DNA of 40,240 nt, taken from NCBI RefSeq assembly GCF_900115465.1, contig NZ_FOWN01000026.1, positions 1-40,240 on the forward strand, written 5' to 3'. Both the position numbers and the translations under genes were made by a program. The notes beneath the pieces are model-generated. The model worked only from the letters and a program-made list of their open reading frames with translations, was not told where the DNA came from and did no database searches. This document shows positions 1-8,202 of the stretch, piece by piece. This DNA comes from Halolactibacillus alkaliphilus (GTDB lineage: Bacteria; Bacillota; Bacilli; Bacillales; Amphibacillaceae). Positions within the stretch are counted from its first letter, which is position 1, and every line of letters starts with the position of its first letter.

Positions 1-92
1 CTTAGTTGAATGAGCATGGGTTGCCTTTAGGGTGTCCTTATGGAATCCCCTTCCTCAAACATTCGTGAGAATGTTAGGTGGGGGTAGTTCAA
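1..92 (+). mobile_element. Right end of an IS200/IS605-type (TnpB) element, element body outside window
   Basis: The segment ends in GGTGGGGGTAGTTCAA preceded by a small hairpin (arms 58-64 and 69-75, loop GTGA) and the conserved word CTTCCTCAA. This layout is the usual right end of IS605/IS1341-type transposons that carry tnpB, where it is also the 3' part of the TnpB guide RNA scaffold. All three forward frames close within the first 13 bases, so no tnpB coding sequence is visible here; any tnpB must lie to the left. Two related copies occur in the window (23467-23528, and 32953-32991 on the other strand), which supports a mobile origin. The assignment is from recognised pattern, not from a search. 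Confidence 0.6.
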
Positions 93-156
93 TAACGACA
101 AATAGGGAGCTTTATTGTTTGATAGTATAGTATTGTTAGATTTACGTGACGATAAC

Positions 157-969
157 TTACATAAGTAGCAGTAGGCTAAGGGCCATCACGATCATTCCCG
201 CAACTAATCCATAAATAGATTTATGCGTTTCGTCATATTTCTTGGCGGCAGGAAGTAACTCATCAAGTGAGATAAAGACCATAATGCCAGCAACACCAGC
301 AAAAATAATACCAAAAAGACCGTCTGATAAAAAAGGCATCAAAACTAAGTAAGCGATCAGTGCCCCTGCAGGTTCTGCTAAACCAGAGAGAAAAGATAGT
401 TTAAACGCCTTTTTCTTACTCCCTGTCGCAAAGTAAACGGGTACAGAGATAGCGATACCTTCAGGAATATTATGAATCGCAATAGCAATGGCGATTGGGA
501 TACCGAGACTCGGGTCTTGTAATGTTGCAGTAAATGTGGCAATGCCCTCAGGGAAGTTGTGAATAGCGATGGCTAACGCAGTAAATGTGCCCATCTTCAT
601 TAATTCGCCTTGTTGTTTTGCTTTTTTTGCTTCTGTCTCATCCATGTCCTCAACTTTCCTGACTTCATGTGGATTTCCTTGTTTTGGAATGAGTTTATCA
701 ATGAGCGCAATAAGCAGCATCCCTCCAAAGAAGCCTAAAACCGTATACCATGCCCCTCTTGTTTCACCGTATGCTACAACTAATGCTTCTTGTGCTTTGG
801 GAAAAATTTCAATCATTGAAACATAGATCATAACTCCTGCAGAAAAACCTAAAGAGTAAGATAAGAATTTTGTATTCGTTGTTGACGTAAAGAAAGCTAG
901 TACACTCCCAATACCTGTAGCCAAGCCAGCAAATAATGTCAAGCCAAAAGCCAATAATAGATTGTCCAT
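157..969 (-). CDS. zupT: ZIP-family divalent metal transporter (ZupT-like)
   Basis: Inner-membrane importer of zinc and probably other divalent metals. The roughly 270-residue protein is hydrophobic, with about eight membrane segments. It carries the two ZIP signature metal-site motifs, HNFPEGIA and HNIPEGIAI, which line the transport path in TM4 and TM5. A charged loop rich in Asp, Glu and Lys lies before TM4, as in ZupT. An upstream in-frame ATG at 990 exists, but GAGTGAGGA at 979-987 lies at the right distance for the ATG at 969, so I chose 969. The gene is monocistronic with its own promoter at 1057-1085. I saw no clear Zur or MntR operator. Family assignment is secure; metal preference is not readable from sequence. 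Confidence 0.9.
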   Translation of the reverse strand: MDNLLLAFGLTLFAGLATGIGSVLAFFTSTTNTKFLSYSLGFSAGVMIYVSMIEIFPKAQEALVVAYGETRGAWYTVLGFFGGMLLIALIDKLIPKQGNPHEVRKVEDMDETEAKKAKQQGELMKMGTFTALAIAIHNFPEGIATFTATLQDPSLGIPIAIAIAIHNIPEGIAISVPVYFATGSKKKAFKLSFLSGLAEPAGALIAYLVLMPFLSDGLFGIIFAGVAGIMVFISLDELLPAAKKYDETHKSIYGLVAGMIVMALSLLLLM

Positions 970-1056
970 GTTATATATCCTCACTCTCAATAACCGTGTT
1001 ATAAAGTGTCTTGCTCTCTAAAAAGTTGCGTGAATGCAAAATAAGAACTTATCGAT

Positions 1057-1085
1057 ATTATAATTCCTTTAATCGTCAGTTGCAA
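1057..1085 (-). promoter_or_regulatory. Sigma-A promoter of zupT
   Basis: On the minus strand, TTGCAA (1085-1080) is followed after 17 bases by a perfect TATAAT (1062-1057). The transcript would start around 1050, leaving an 80-base leader before the ATG at 969. Confidence 0.6.
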
Positions 1086-1185
1086 CAGCTATTGAGAAGA
1101 AAGGTACACGTATCAATCAAAATATTAGGGAGATCTAAGTGTAAGCGTTATAATTAGATGTATGATAACGTTAGGAGGTTTGAGT

Positions 1186-2025
1186 ATGTTGAAAGGTTTA
1201 ATGAGTACAACAACATTGTCCAATGGTGTTGAGATGCCTTGGCTTGGACTAGGTGTATTTCAAGTAGACGATGGTCAAGAGGTAAAGCAAGCGGTTATTG
1301 ATGCGATTGAAGCGGGTTATCGCAGTATTGATACGGCAAGCGTTTATGGTAATGAGTCAGGAGTAGGTGAGGCAATTAAAGCAGTGGATGTTCCGCGTGA
1401 GGAGTTATTTATCACCTCTAAGTTGTGGAATAAAGATCAAGGGTATGAATCAACACTTGCGGCTTTTGAAGCGACACGTAAGCGGTTAGATCTCGATTAT
1501 TTGGATCTATACTTGATTCACTGGCCCGTTCCAGAAGCCGATCTTTATGAGGACACTTGGCGTGCTTTTGAAAAGCTCTATCAAGAGAAGAAAGTGCGAG
1601 CTATTGGTGTGAGTAACTTTAAAGAAGAACATTTACAACAATTAATAAAAAGCTCAAAAGTCACCCCAATGGTGAACCAAGTGGAATTTCATCCGCATCT
1701 TACACAGGAGCCGTTACGTGATTTTTGTCGTCAGTATAACATTCAAGTAGAAGCGTGGTCACCGTTAAAACAGGGGCAGTTGTTTGATAATGACGTACTT
1801 AAAAAGATTGCGGCGCCCCATAATAAGACGGTAGCTCAAGTGTTAATTCGCTGGGATTTACAAAGTGGTGTAGTGACAATTCCAAAATCAACGAAAATAC
1901 ACCGGATAAAAGAAAATGCGGCGATTTTTGATTTTGAGCTCAGTCAAGAAGAAATGCAGACAATCAATCGTTTAAATAAGAATGAGCGTGTCGGTCCTGA
2001 TCCTTCGACGTTTAATAAACGCTAA
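1186..2025 (+). CDS. Aldo/keto reductase, AKR5-like (YvgN/YtbE type)
   Basis: Cytosolic NADPH-dependent reductase of aldehydes and ketones, possibly methylglyoxal, as known for the related B. subtilis YvgN. The 279-residue TIM-barrel protein shows the catalytic tetrad: Asp and Tyr in SIDTASVYGNE, Lys in ITSKLWN and His in LIHWP. The cofactor-binding tail IPKSTKIHRIKEN is also present. An in-frame ATG at 1162 exists, but AGGAGG at 1173-1178 points to the ATG at 1186. A perfect -10 TATAAT lies at 1149-1154 with only a weak -35. The gene stands alone and ends at a strong terminator. Family call is certain; the physiological substrate is not. Confidence 0.92.
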   Translation: MLKGLMSTTTLSNGVEMPWLGLGVFQVDDGQEVKQAVIDAIEAGYRSIDTASVYGNESGVGEAIKAVDVPREELFITSKLWNKDQGYESTLAAFEATRKRLDLDYLDLYLIHWPVPEADLYEDTWRAFEKLYQEKKVRAIGVSNFKEEHLQQLIKSSKVTPMVNQVEFHPHLTQEPLRDFCRQYNIQVEAWSPLKQGQLFDNDVLKKIAAPHNKTVAQVLIRWDLQSGVVTIPKSTKIHRIKENAAIFDFELSQEEMQTINRLNKNERVGPDPSTFNKR

Positions 2026-2030
2026 TATTA

Positions 2031-2070
2031 AAACCAGCTCACCTACATGCGCGTAGGTGAGCTGGTTTTT
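2031..2070. terminator. Bidirectional terminator between aldo/keto reductase and nagB
   Basis: A 15-bp perfect inverted repeat (AACCAGCTCACCTA and its complement) with an 8-base loop is followed by a T run on the plus strand and flanked by A residues on the left. It therefore can serve both converging genes. Confidence 0.9.
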
Positions 2071-2091
2071 AACATTTAGCTAAGTTGTTCC

Positions 2092-2850
2092 TTAATCAAG
2101 TACGTGATCAATTTGATCATCAGTGAGTAGGCTTGCTGCCTCGCGGTCAAGAACAACCGTAACATGCGGGTGGCGGTGTAAAACGGATGCTGGAAAGTCT
2201 GGTGTAATATCACCTTCCATTAATCTTTTAACCGCTTCTTTTTTGCTATCACCTGACGCCATTAAAATGATTTGTTTACTCTCCATAATTGTAGCAATTC
2301 CCATTGTGATAGCGTGTGTTGGTACCTCATCTAGTGAATCAAAAAAGCGCGCATTGGCTTCGCGTGTCGATGCATCTAACTCAATCACATGGGTACGCGT
2401 GTCAAAATCTGTCCCTGGTTCGTTAAATCCGATATGACCATTAATCCCTACACCGAGTACTTGTAAGTCAATATCATCGTGTTGATGCATGTTTTTTTCG
2501 TAATCTAGACAAGCTTGTTGGTGATCACTCGTATTACCTGGTGGTAAATATGTTTCGCTTTGGTCGATATCTACATGATTAAAGAAATGCTCATCCATAA
2601 AGTGTTGGTAACTGTTTGGGTCTTCTTTCTTTAAGCCGATATATTCATCTAGGTTAAAGGTCGTTACATTTTTAAATGATACTTTGTTGTCCTTGTAAGC
2701 CTCAATCAATGCTTGATACATACCTTCAGGTGTTGATCCGGTCGCAAGACCGAGTACCGGTTTTTCTTTACTGTTAATAACTTCGATGACTTTGTCTTTA
2801 GCGTAGTCGCTTAAGTGTTGGTAATTTTGACAAACAATAACTTTCATCAT
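2092..2850 (-). CDS. nagB: Glucosamine-6-phosphate deaminase
   Basis: Converts glucosamine-6-phosphate to fructose-6-phosphate and ammonia, the last step of N-acetylglucosamine catabolism, in the cytosol. At 252 residues it matches Bacillus NagB. Visible signatures are GLATGSTPEGMYQ (phosphate binding), NLDEYIGL (catalytic Asp) and GVGINGHIGFNEPG (catalytic Asp/His/Glu region). The start ATG overlaps the nagA stop as ATGA, with GAGGAGG just upstream inside nagA, so the two are translationally coupled; a second ATG follows directly at 2847. It is the last gene of a regulator-nagA-nagB operon read from the promoter at 4869-4897. Confidence 0.95.
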   Translation of the reverse strand: MMKVIVCQNYQHLSDYAKDKVIEVINSKEKPVLGLATGSTPEGMYQALIEAYKDNKVSFKNVTTFNLDEYIGLKKEDPNSYQHFMDEHFFNHVDIDQSETYLPPGNTSDHQQACLDYEKNMHQHDDIDLQVLGVGINGHIGFNEPGTDFDTRTHVIELDASTREANARFFDSLDEVPTHAITMGIATIMESKQIILMASGDSKKEAVKRLMEGDITPDFPASVLHRHPHVTVVLDREAASLLTDDQIDHVLD

Positions 2851-4001
2851 ACATCCTCCTCGTAGGCAATTTCGCCTTTTGTTATAGTTTTTATTAGCTG
2901 TAAATCTTTAGTCACAATGAGTAAATCTGCATCTTTACCGACGTCAATCGACCCTTTACGGTCGTAAACGCCAAGTTGTCGAGCTGGATTAATAGACGCC
3001 ATCTGAATAATGTCTCTTAGTGTCGCACCGTCAAGTGTCAGCATACGTCTTGCGCCATCAATCATCGGAAGAACGCTCCCTGCCAATGTGCCATCAGCAA
3101 GCGTGGCTTTTTTGTCTTTGACATTTACGGTTTGTCCGCCAAGCGTATAGGTGCCGTCTTCTAACCCTTTCGCACGCATCGCATCTGTAATTAGGATGAG
3201 GCGGTCACTCCCAACGTTATTATAAATAAGTTGTAACATTTCTTGTGATACGTGGATACCGTCTGCGATTAATTCAAGTTGTAACGCCGGAAGTAGAAAG
3301 CTTGCCCCGACGAGACCGACATCTCGGTGATGAATCCCATTCATTTGATTACAGAGATGAGTGACTTGGTTGACACCAAGTGTTGTTGCTTCTTTTGCTT
3401 GTTCAAAGGTAACGTCTGTGTGGCCCATTGACACGTTAACACCTGTTTCACGTAACGCTTTGACAAACGATCCAGTTGTATCTTCTTCTGGTGCCATGGT
3501 AACCGTTTTAATTTTATTGTGACTCAGTGCTTGCCAACGTTTAAATAAATCAAGGTCCGGTTTAATAATGTGTTGCTCCGGTTGTGCCCCTTTTTTCACT
3601 GTATTAACGAAGGGTCCCTCTAAATGAACACCGAGCAACTCAGCTGTTTTTTCTGGTGTAGTTGTTTGCCCAGCATGAGCCAGTGCCGTTTCAATCGCAT
3701 CGATACTTTCTGTCATCGTTGTGGCGAGAAAAGCGGTGGTACCTTCTGTGACCAAGTGTTCAGCCATCTTAAGAATGGCATCTTCTTCTGGGTCCATTAC
3801 ATCAACCCCATTAGCGCCGTGAATATGTGTATCAATAAATCCAGGAATTAGCGCATGTCCTTGTGCATCAATAACGACGTCATCATCAGTAGTATCCATG
3901 TGTCCAGATGTTAAAATCGCTTCGATTTTCCCGTCTTTAATCATGACATCTCCTGTCACCGTTTCGTGTGGTAAGTAGAGCCGAGCATTTTTAATATACA
4001 A
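2847..4001 (-). CDS. nagA: N-acetylglucosamine-6-phosphate deacetylase
   Basis: Removes acetate from GlcNAc-6-phosphate, giving the substrate of NagB. The 384-residue amidohydrolase shows the family metal and catalytic motifs in order: DTHIHGANG, HLEGPFVN, MGHTDVT, HLCNQMNGIHHRD and the catalytic Asp in ITDAMRAKG. The usual HLFNAM appears as HLCNQM, a variant that keeps His and Asn. The start is TTG at 4001, preceded by AAAGGATGG; no ATG fits the frame near the family N-terminus, and MYIKNARLYLP aligns with usual NagA starts. The gene lies 17 bases after the RpiR regulator and overlaps nagB by four bases, so all three are one operon. Confidence 0.94.
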   Translation of the reverse strand: MYIKNARLYLPHETVTGDVMIKDGKIEAILTSGHMDTTDDDVVIDAQGHALIPGFIDTHIHGANGVDVMDPEEDAILKMAEHLVTEGTTAFLATTMTESIDAIETALAHAGQTTTPEKTAELLGVHLEGPFVNTVKKGAQPEQHIIKPDLDLFKRWQALSHNKIKTVTMAPEEDTTGSFVKALRETGVNVSMGHTDVTFEQAKEATTLGVNQVTHLCNQMNGIHHRDVGLVGASFLLPALQLELIADGIHVSQEMLQLIYNNVGSDRLILITDAMRAKGLEDGTYTLGGQTVNVKDKKATLADGTLAGSVLPMIDGARRMLTLDGATLRDIIQMASINPARQLGVYDRKGSIDVGKDADLLIVTKDLQLIKTITKGEIAYEEDV

Positions 4002-4018
4002 CAGTATCCCATCCTTTC

Positions 4019-4846
4019 TTAATAGAGTTTATCCGCTGTGAAGGCGGTAATTTCTTCGCGTCGTGCTTTGGCATCAGTTTTATGCAAGTGAATATAGGCT
4101 GTACATAAAGCGTCAATCACAAACAGTTGTGCCACTTTTCCCGCGAGTGTCCCACGTTCTAGTGGATGTTCTTTAACGTGTGTTAACAATATATCATCAC
4201 TCACTTTTGTAAGTGGTGAGTGCAAATAACCAGTTAAACTCACGACATGCGCACCCTTACTACGTGCAATGGTGGTACTTTCAATCAGTGATTTTGTACT
4301 CCCGCTTAAACTAATCACAATTAACAATGTCTGCTCTGTCGCATTAGCCGCACGCATAATTTGTGTATGTGTGTCAGTTACAACATCAATGTTTTTACCT
4401 ACACGCATCAGTTGATTCTGAAAGTCCAATCCAGCAATGCCAGAGGCGCCGATAGCAAAAATAACGACTTCTGACTTTTGATTGAGTAAGTGGGCTACGC
4501 GCTGAAGCATCGCTTCATCTAACATGTGATGATTTGTTTCAACAGAATATATCATGCCATTTTTAACACGTGTATATACGTTTGTTGTTGCTTTGGCATC
4601 GTTTGGTTGTTCTTTAGCTAAATCAAATTTAAATGCCTGAAAGCCACTGTAATTGAGTTTTTTAAAAAAACGTAAGCTTGTAGCTTCAGCGACTTGTGCT
4701 TGTTCAGAGAGTTCTGATAGAGAATGATAAACAACCTCGTCTAAGTGTTTCATAATATAGTCATACAATTTCACTTCTGACTTGGTTAATTGATTTTTAA
4801 ATAGTTCTAAACGTCGTGTGGCAGGAATATGTGTGTAATCGTCCAT
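4019..4846 (-). CDS. RpiR/MurR-family transcriptional regulator of the nag operon
   Basis: DNA-binding sugar-phosphate sensor. The 275-residue protein has an N-terminal RpiR helix-turn-helix domain (about 1-77, with YHSLSELSEQAQVAEATSLRFF) and a C-terminal SIS sugar-phosphate-binding domain (about 110-250, with FAIGASGIAG and VISLSGSTKSLIE). It is the first gene of the nagA-nagB operon, so amino-sugar phosphate is the likely ligand. Firmicutes more often use a GntR-type NagR for this role, so an RpiR here is a variation. A perfect 13-bp inverted repeat in its promoter suggests autoregulation. RBS is AAGGGTGATG. Confidence 0.88.
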   Translation of the reverse strand: MDDYTHIPATRRLELFKNQLTKSEVKLYDYIMKHLDEVVYHSLSELSEQAQVAEATSLRFFKKLNYSGFQAFKFDLAKEQPNDAKATTNVYTRVKNGMIYSVETNHHMLDEAMLQRVAHLLNQKSEVVIFAIGASGIAGLDFQNQLMRVGKNIDVVTDTHTQIMRAANATEQTLLIVISLSGSTKSLIESTTIARSKGAHVVSLTGYLHSPLTKVSDDILLTHVKEHPLERGTLAGKVAQLFVIDALCTAYIHLHKTDAKARREEITAFTADKLY

Positions 4847-4868
4847 ATCATCACCCTTTTCTAACTAC

Positions 4869-4897
4869 AGTATACCAAAATGATAATAAACTATCAA
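4869..4897 (-). promoter_or_regulatory. Promoter of the regulator-nagA-nagB operon
   Basis: On the minus strand TTGATA (4897-4892) and TATACT (4874-4869) are separated by exactly 17 bases. The spacer (4875-4891) contains one arm of the operator described next. Confidence 0.75.
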
Positions 4898-4930
4898 ACG
4901 TTTATTTAAAAATGATTGTTTATTATCATT
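4879..4930. promoter_or_regulatory. Operator: 13-bp perfect inverted repeat for the RpiR regulator
   Basis: AATGATAATAAAC at 4879-4891 is exactly mirrored by GTTTATTATCATT at 4918-4930, with 26 bases between. One arm fills the promoter spacer and the other lies upstream of the -35, so a dimer or tetramer bound to both arms would block RNA polymerase. A smaller palindrome AAACGTTT lies inside. That the adjacent RpiR protein binds here is inference. Confidence 0.65.
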
Positions 4931-5073
4931 GCGTGTTGAACTTGCTAGAAAGAAACATCAATCAGCTATGGATGATATTAAAAAAATCTGTCATGACGCA
5001 TATAATAGACAGACAAAGTTATGATAGTTGGGTATACTCTAAATATATAAGAACAGTTTAAGGAGTGAATAGA

Positions 5074-6381
5074 ATGGGGATAGCAGTCGTTGCCCTAGTA
5101 GTATTAATAATGATCAATGCTTTTTTTGCGGCTTCAGAAATTGCCTTAGTATCACTCAATGACAATAAAGTGAAGCGGATGGCAGAAAGAGGAGATAAAA
5201 AAGCACAGGCCCTTGATCGGTTGTTATCTCAACCAGGACGTTTTTTGGCAACCATTCAAATAGGGATTACGTTAGCAGGTTTTTTAGCGAGTGCTTTTGC
5301 GGCGGATGTCTTTAGTGGTCCGCTTTCAGAAACACTGCGCGCGGCAGGTATTCCGTTTTCGGTTAGTTTGTTGAGACGTTTGAGTTTAGTGATTGTAACA
5401 ATCGTTTTATCTTATATAACACTTGTTTTTGGTGAACTTGTTCCGAAACAAGTGGCGTTAAAACGAAAAGAAAAAGTCGCTAATTTTGCGGTGAAACCAA
5501 TTACGTTTATGTTTAAAATGAGCTTGCCAATTGTGAAATTGTTAAATACCTCAACCAATGCAGTATCACGTCTGTTTGGTGTCGATCCAAATAGTGAAGA
5601 TGAGAGTGTGACAGAAGAAGAAATTCGTATGCTGGTAGATATTGGTGATGAAAAAGGCACAATTGAATCAAGCGAGAAGCGGTTGATTCATAATATCTTT
5701 GAATTTAATGATAAAGATGTGTCTGATATTATGACTCACCGGACAGAAATTGAAGCTATCGAGGTCGGTGCGTCGTATGAGGAAGTTATTGCACTTATTA
5801 AAGAACATCGCTTTACACGCTTTCCTGTTTATAAAGAGGATTTAGATGAAATTATTGGTATACTCCATACGAAAGATTTAATTGTGATGATAAGTGAAGA
5901 CGCCTCTAACTTTCGGTTAGCCGATATTATGCGGAAACCGTACTTTGTGATGGAACATCAGTCGATTGACACACTTTTAGCGGATATGCAGAAAGAAAAT
6001 ATTCATATGGCGATTATTTTAGATGAATATGGTGGGACAGATGGTTTGGTGACGCTTGAAGACTTGATTGAAGAGATTATCGGTGAAATATCAAGTGAGC
6101 ATGGAGAGGTATTGTCCAATCGAGAAGTGATCAAACATTCGCCTTATGAAGCGACAGTTAAAGGAACAATACATTTAATGGATTTAAATCAACTCTTTGG
6201 TATTGAGCTCCCTGTCGATACTTATGAAACGCTAAATGGTTTTTTAACGGATATCATAGGTTATATACCAGATGCAGCGTATAAGACGCCGATTTACTAT
6301 AAAAATATTCAGTTCGATATTTTAAGTGTTTCGAAAAATCGAATTGAAGAAGTGTATGTCAAAGTCGATAAGAATCCATAA
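5074..6381 (+). CDS. CNNM/CorC-HlyC family membrane protein with CBS pair
   Basis: Membrane protein of the hemolysin C / CNNM family, linked in bacteria to magnesium efflux (B. subtilis YhdP, YugS, MpfA relatives). The 435-residue protein has an N-terminal DUF21 domain with three to four membrane helices (about 1-190, with FFAASEIALVSL), a pair of CBS domains (about 205-335) that usually bind adenine nucleotides, and a C-terminal CorC_HlyC domain (about 350-430). An in-frame GTG exists at 5065, but AGGAG at 5061-5065 sits eight bases before the ATG at 5074, which I chose. A -10 TATACT lies at 5033-5038. Transport direction and ion are inferred from relatives. Confidence 0.9.
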   Translation: MGIAVVALVVLIMINAFFAASEIALVSLNDNKVKRMAERGDKKAQALDRLLSQPGRFLATIQIGITLAGFLASAFAADVFSGPLSETLRAAGIPFSVSLLRRLSLVIVTIVLSYITLVFGELVPKQVALKRKEKVANFAVKPITFMFKMSLPIVKLLNTSTNAVSRLFGVDPNSEDESVTEEEIRMLVDIGDEKGTIESSEKRLIHNIFEFNDKDVSDIMTHRTEIEAIEVGASYEEVIALIKEHRFTRFPVYKEDLDEIIGILHTKDLIVMISEDASNFRLADIMRKPYFVMEHQSIDTLLADMQKENIHMAIILDEYGGTDGLVTLEDLIEEIIGEISSEHGEVLSNREVIKHSPYEATVKGTIHLMDLNQLFGIELPVDTYETLNGFLTDIIGYIPDAAYKTPIYYKNIQFDILSVSKNRIEEVYVKVDKNP

Positions 6382-6441
6382 CTGTGTGAAAAAAACAAAA
6401 AAGATCAGTCTAGAGCGTAAGTGAAAGATAGTGTCATATTA

Positions 6442-6488
6442 GCCCACCTGCCCTGTCGTAATAACTTGATGCGATAGGGTAGGTGGGC
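6442..6488. terminator. Hairpin between converging CNNM and thiW genes
   Basis: GCCCACCTGCCCTGTCG (6442-6458) pairs with CGATAGGGTAGGTGGGC (6472-6488) with two mismatches. There is no long T run, but its position between two converging genes fits a bidirectional terminator. Confidence 0.6.
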
Positions 6489-6510
6489 GTTTGCTGTGTT
6501 AACAGACTCA

Positions 6511-7026
6511 TTAAGATGTCTTTTTTTGGCCGGGTGTCCTCATAAAAATCATTGATAACAAAGCCCCTTTTTTCGTATAGAGAAGGAGAGCGATGAGGGC
6601 GCCTGTTAAACTACTGACGAAAAACCCGGGGATAAAGAAAAATAATGGCAATGATTCACCGGTCAACCACATACTTAAATATCTAGCGGTTACTGCGCCA
6701 AAGAAGCCAGTTCCAATGACTTCACCAAATATTGCCGTATAAATTGAGGGATGTAATCGGTAGAAGAGCCCAGAAAAATAAGCACCAAACATGCCGCCTG
6801 GAAAGGCAAAAATAGTGCCTATACCGAGTAAATTACGCAATAAGCCTACCGTGAAGCTGACCGTTACGGCTTGCTTAGTGCCGTAAAAGGCACTGAGAAG
6901 AACATTAAGCGTATGTTGGATGAAAAATGCGCGATAAGGCCCAATTCCAATAGCTAAAAAGGTCGAACCAATGACCCCAATCGCAATAAAGATAGCTGTT
7001 TCTGTTAGTGTACGTGTTTTAGTCAT
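6511..7026 (-). CDS. thiW: ThiW-family ECF-type thiamine precursor transporter S-component
   Basis: Substrate-capture membrane protein of an energy-coupling-factor importer. ThiW proteins are predicted to take up the thiazole moiety of thiamine and need the shared EcfA/A'/T module encoded elsewhere. The 171-residue protein has about five or six hydrophobic segments and the ThiW-like stretch GTIFAFPGGMFGAYFSGLFYR. The ATG at 7026 follows GGAGGA. A complete TPP riboswitch lies just upstream, which strongly supports a thiamine-related role. The gene is monocistronic here, so no thiazole kinase is linked. Substrate is inferred from family and riboswitch. Confidence 0.88.
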   Translation of the reverse strand: MTKTRTLTETAIFIAIGVIGSTFLAIGIGPYRAFFIQHTLNVLLSAFYGTKQAVTVSFTVGLLRNLLGIGTIFAFPGGMFGAYFSGLFYRLHPSIYTAIFGEVIGTGFFGAVTARYLSMWLTGESLPLFFFIPGFFVSSLTGALIALLLYTKKGALLSMIFMRTPGQKKTS

Positions 7027-7087
7027 AAAAAAAGTCCTCCCTATATCGCAAATGAATACCAGACGATAAAAGACAAGACCTGAGCTC

Positions 7088-7180
7088 GCTACTTCCCTCC
7101 GCTAGTACAAACTAGATCAGGTCATAAAGGGTTAAAAACACGTGTTTTCTCTCAGCCTGTGATGGGCACCCCTAGTAGTC
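7088..7180 (-). ncRNA. TPP riboswitch (THI element) upstream of thiW
   Basis: Read on the minus strand, the segment contains the THI-box signatures in order: ACTAGGGGTGCC, GGCTGAGAG, ACCCTTTATGACCTGATCT, and the end GCGGAGGGAAGT. These match the universally conserved TPP aptamer core (ligand: thiamine pyrophosphate). The aptamer ends about 60 bases before the thiW start. I see no strong terminator with a T run between, so control may act on translation. Confidence 0.95.
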
Positions 7181-7319
7181 TTTTTAAGTATGATGTGTGT
7201 TTTTAATGTAACATATCATCCTCGATAAATCGACTGAAAATTGAGAAATAAGCATTTTTTCGCAACGAAAATGAATTCATGCTATACTGTTTCTTAATAT
7301 AGATGAGGAGGGACATGAC

Positions 7320-8177
7320 ATGAAAAAACCAGAAGCAATTTTCCTGGACATGGATGGCACGCTGTTACGTGAAGACAATTTTGTCAGTGATGAAACAATG
7401 GCAACAATTGATGCGGTAAGACGAGCAGGTATCCCTGTATTTGTTGCGACAGGTCGAGGTCAAGGTGAGATTTTAACAAGAGCTCCAAAAGGCTTTACTG
7501 TCGATGGCATCATCAGCTCGAACGGGATGACGGGCTACCTTGGTGAGGAATTGTTATTTCAACATACGCTAGATTTTCCTCTAGTTAAAGAGGTGATTCA
7601 AGCAGCAGGTGAGCACAACATGTATTACGAAGTGTTCCCGACGACAGGTGAAGGAGTGGCGCTTAAAAAAGACCAACCGATGCTTGCTGCTGAAATTTCA
7701 GGTGAGAAGCCAGCCGATATTCTAGGAAGTGAATGGCGTGAGCGCCTTGAAGCATTGGATGGAGGCATTACCTGGGTTGATACGATTGAAGATGTTGGCT
7801 ACTCGAAGTTTTACTGCTTTAGTAAAGACAAAGAAAAACTAGCTAAGTGGAAAATGACATTAGAAGAGATTCATCAACGTTACCCATTCTCAACGTCATC
7901 ATCCACGCAGGCTAACATAGAAATCATGGTCACAGAAAAGAATAAAGCAACGGGTATAAAAGATATCTTAACGAAAATAAATGTCAAACCTGAGCATATT
8001 TTAGTGATGGGCGATAGCTTTAACGATGTGCCTATGTTTGAATATGCGGGCTATGCGGTGGCGATGAAAAATGCACCGGATGAATTAAAGCAAATGGCTG
8101 ACGATGTAACGGCATTAACCAATGATGAAGATGGCGTGAGTGCCTATTTAAAGACCCATATTTTAAATAATGGATAA
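7320..8177 (+). CDS. Cof-type HAD-superfamily phosphatase
   Basis: Cytosolic HAD hydrolase of the Cof/YidA subfamily, which dephosphorylate sugar phosphates, FMN or similar small molecules. The 285-residue protein shows HAD motif I FLDMDGTLL (nucleophile Asp10, acid Asp12), motif II in FVATGRG, a Lys in the Cof cap region, and motif IV VMGDSFNDVPMF near the C-terminus. The start has GAGGAGGGA at good spacing and a -10 TATACT at 7283-7288. It stands alone between thiW and the purine riboswitch. The substrate cannot be read from sequence. Confidence 0.9.
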   Translation: MKKPEAIFLDMDGTLLREDNFVSDETMATIDAVRRAGIPVFVATGRGQGEILTRAPKGFTVDGIISSNGMTGYLGEELLFQHTLDFPLVKEVIQAAGEHNMYYEVFPTTGEGVALKKDQPMLAAEISGEKPADILGSEWRERLEALDGGITWVDTIEDVGYSKFYCFSKDKEKLAKWKMTLEEIHQRYPFSTSSSTQANIEIMVTEKNKATGIKDILTKINVKPEHILVMGDSFNDVPMFEYAGYAVAMKNAPDELKQMADDVTALTNDEDGVSAYLKTHILNNG

Positions 8178-8202
8178 ATACTTGAATAAAATACTATACG
8201 AA

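Noticed and set aside
6-68. Possible tnpB C-terminus in the first bases
   Set aside because: The frame is open only from 6 to 68, closed by TAG at 3-5, and covers the right-end hairpin. It is better read as non-coding transposon end.
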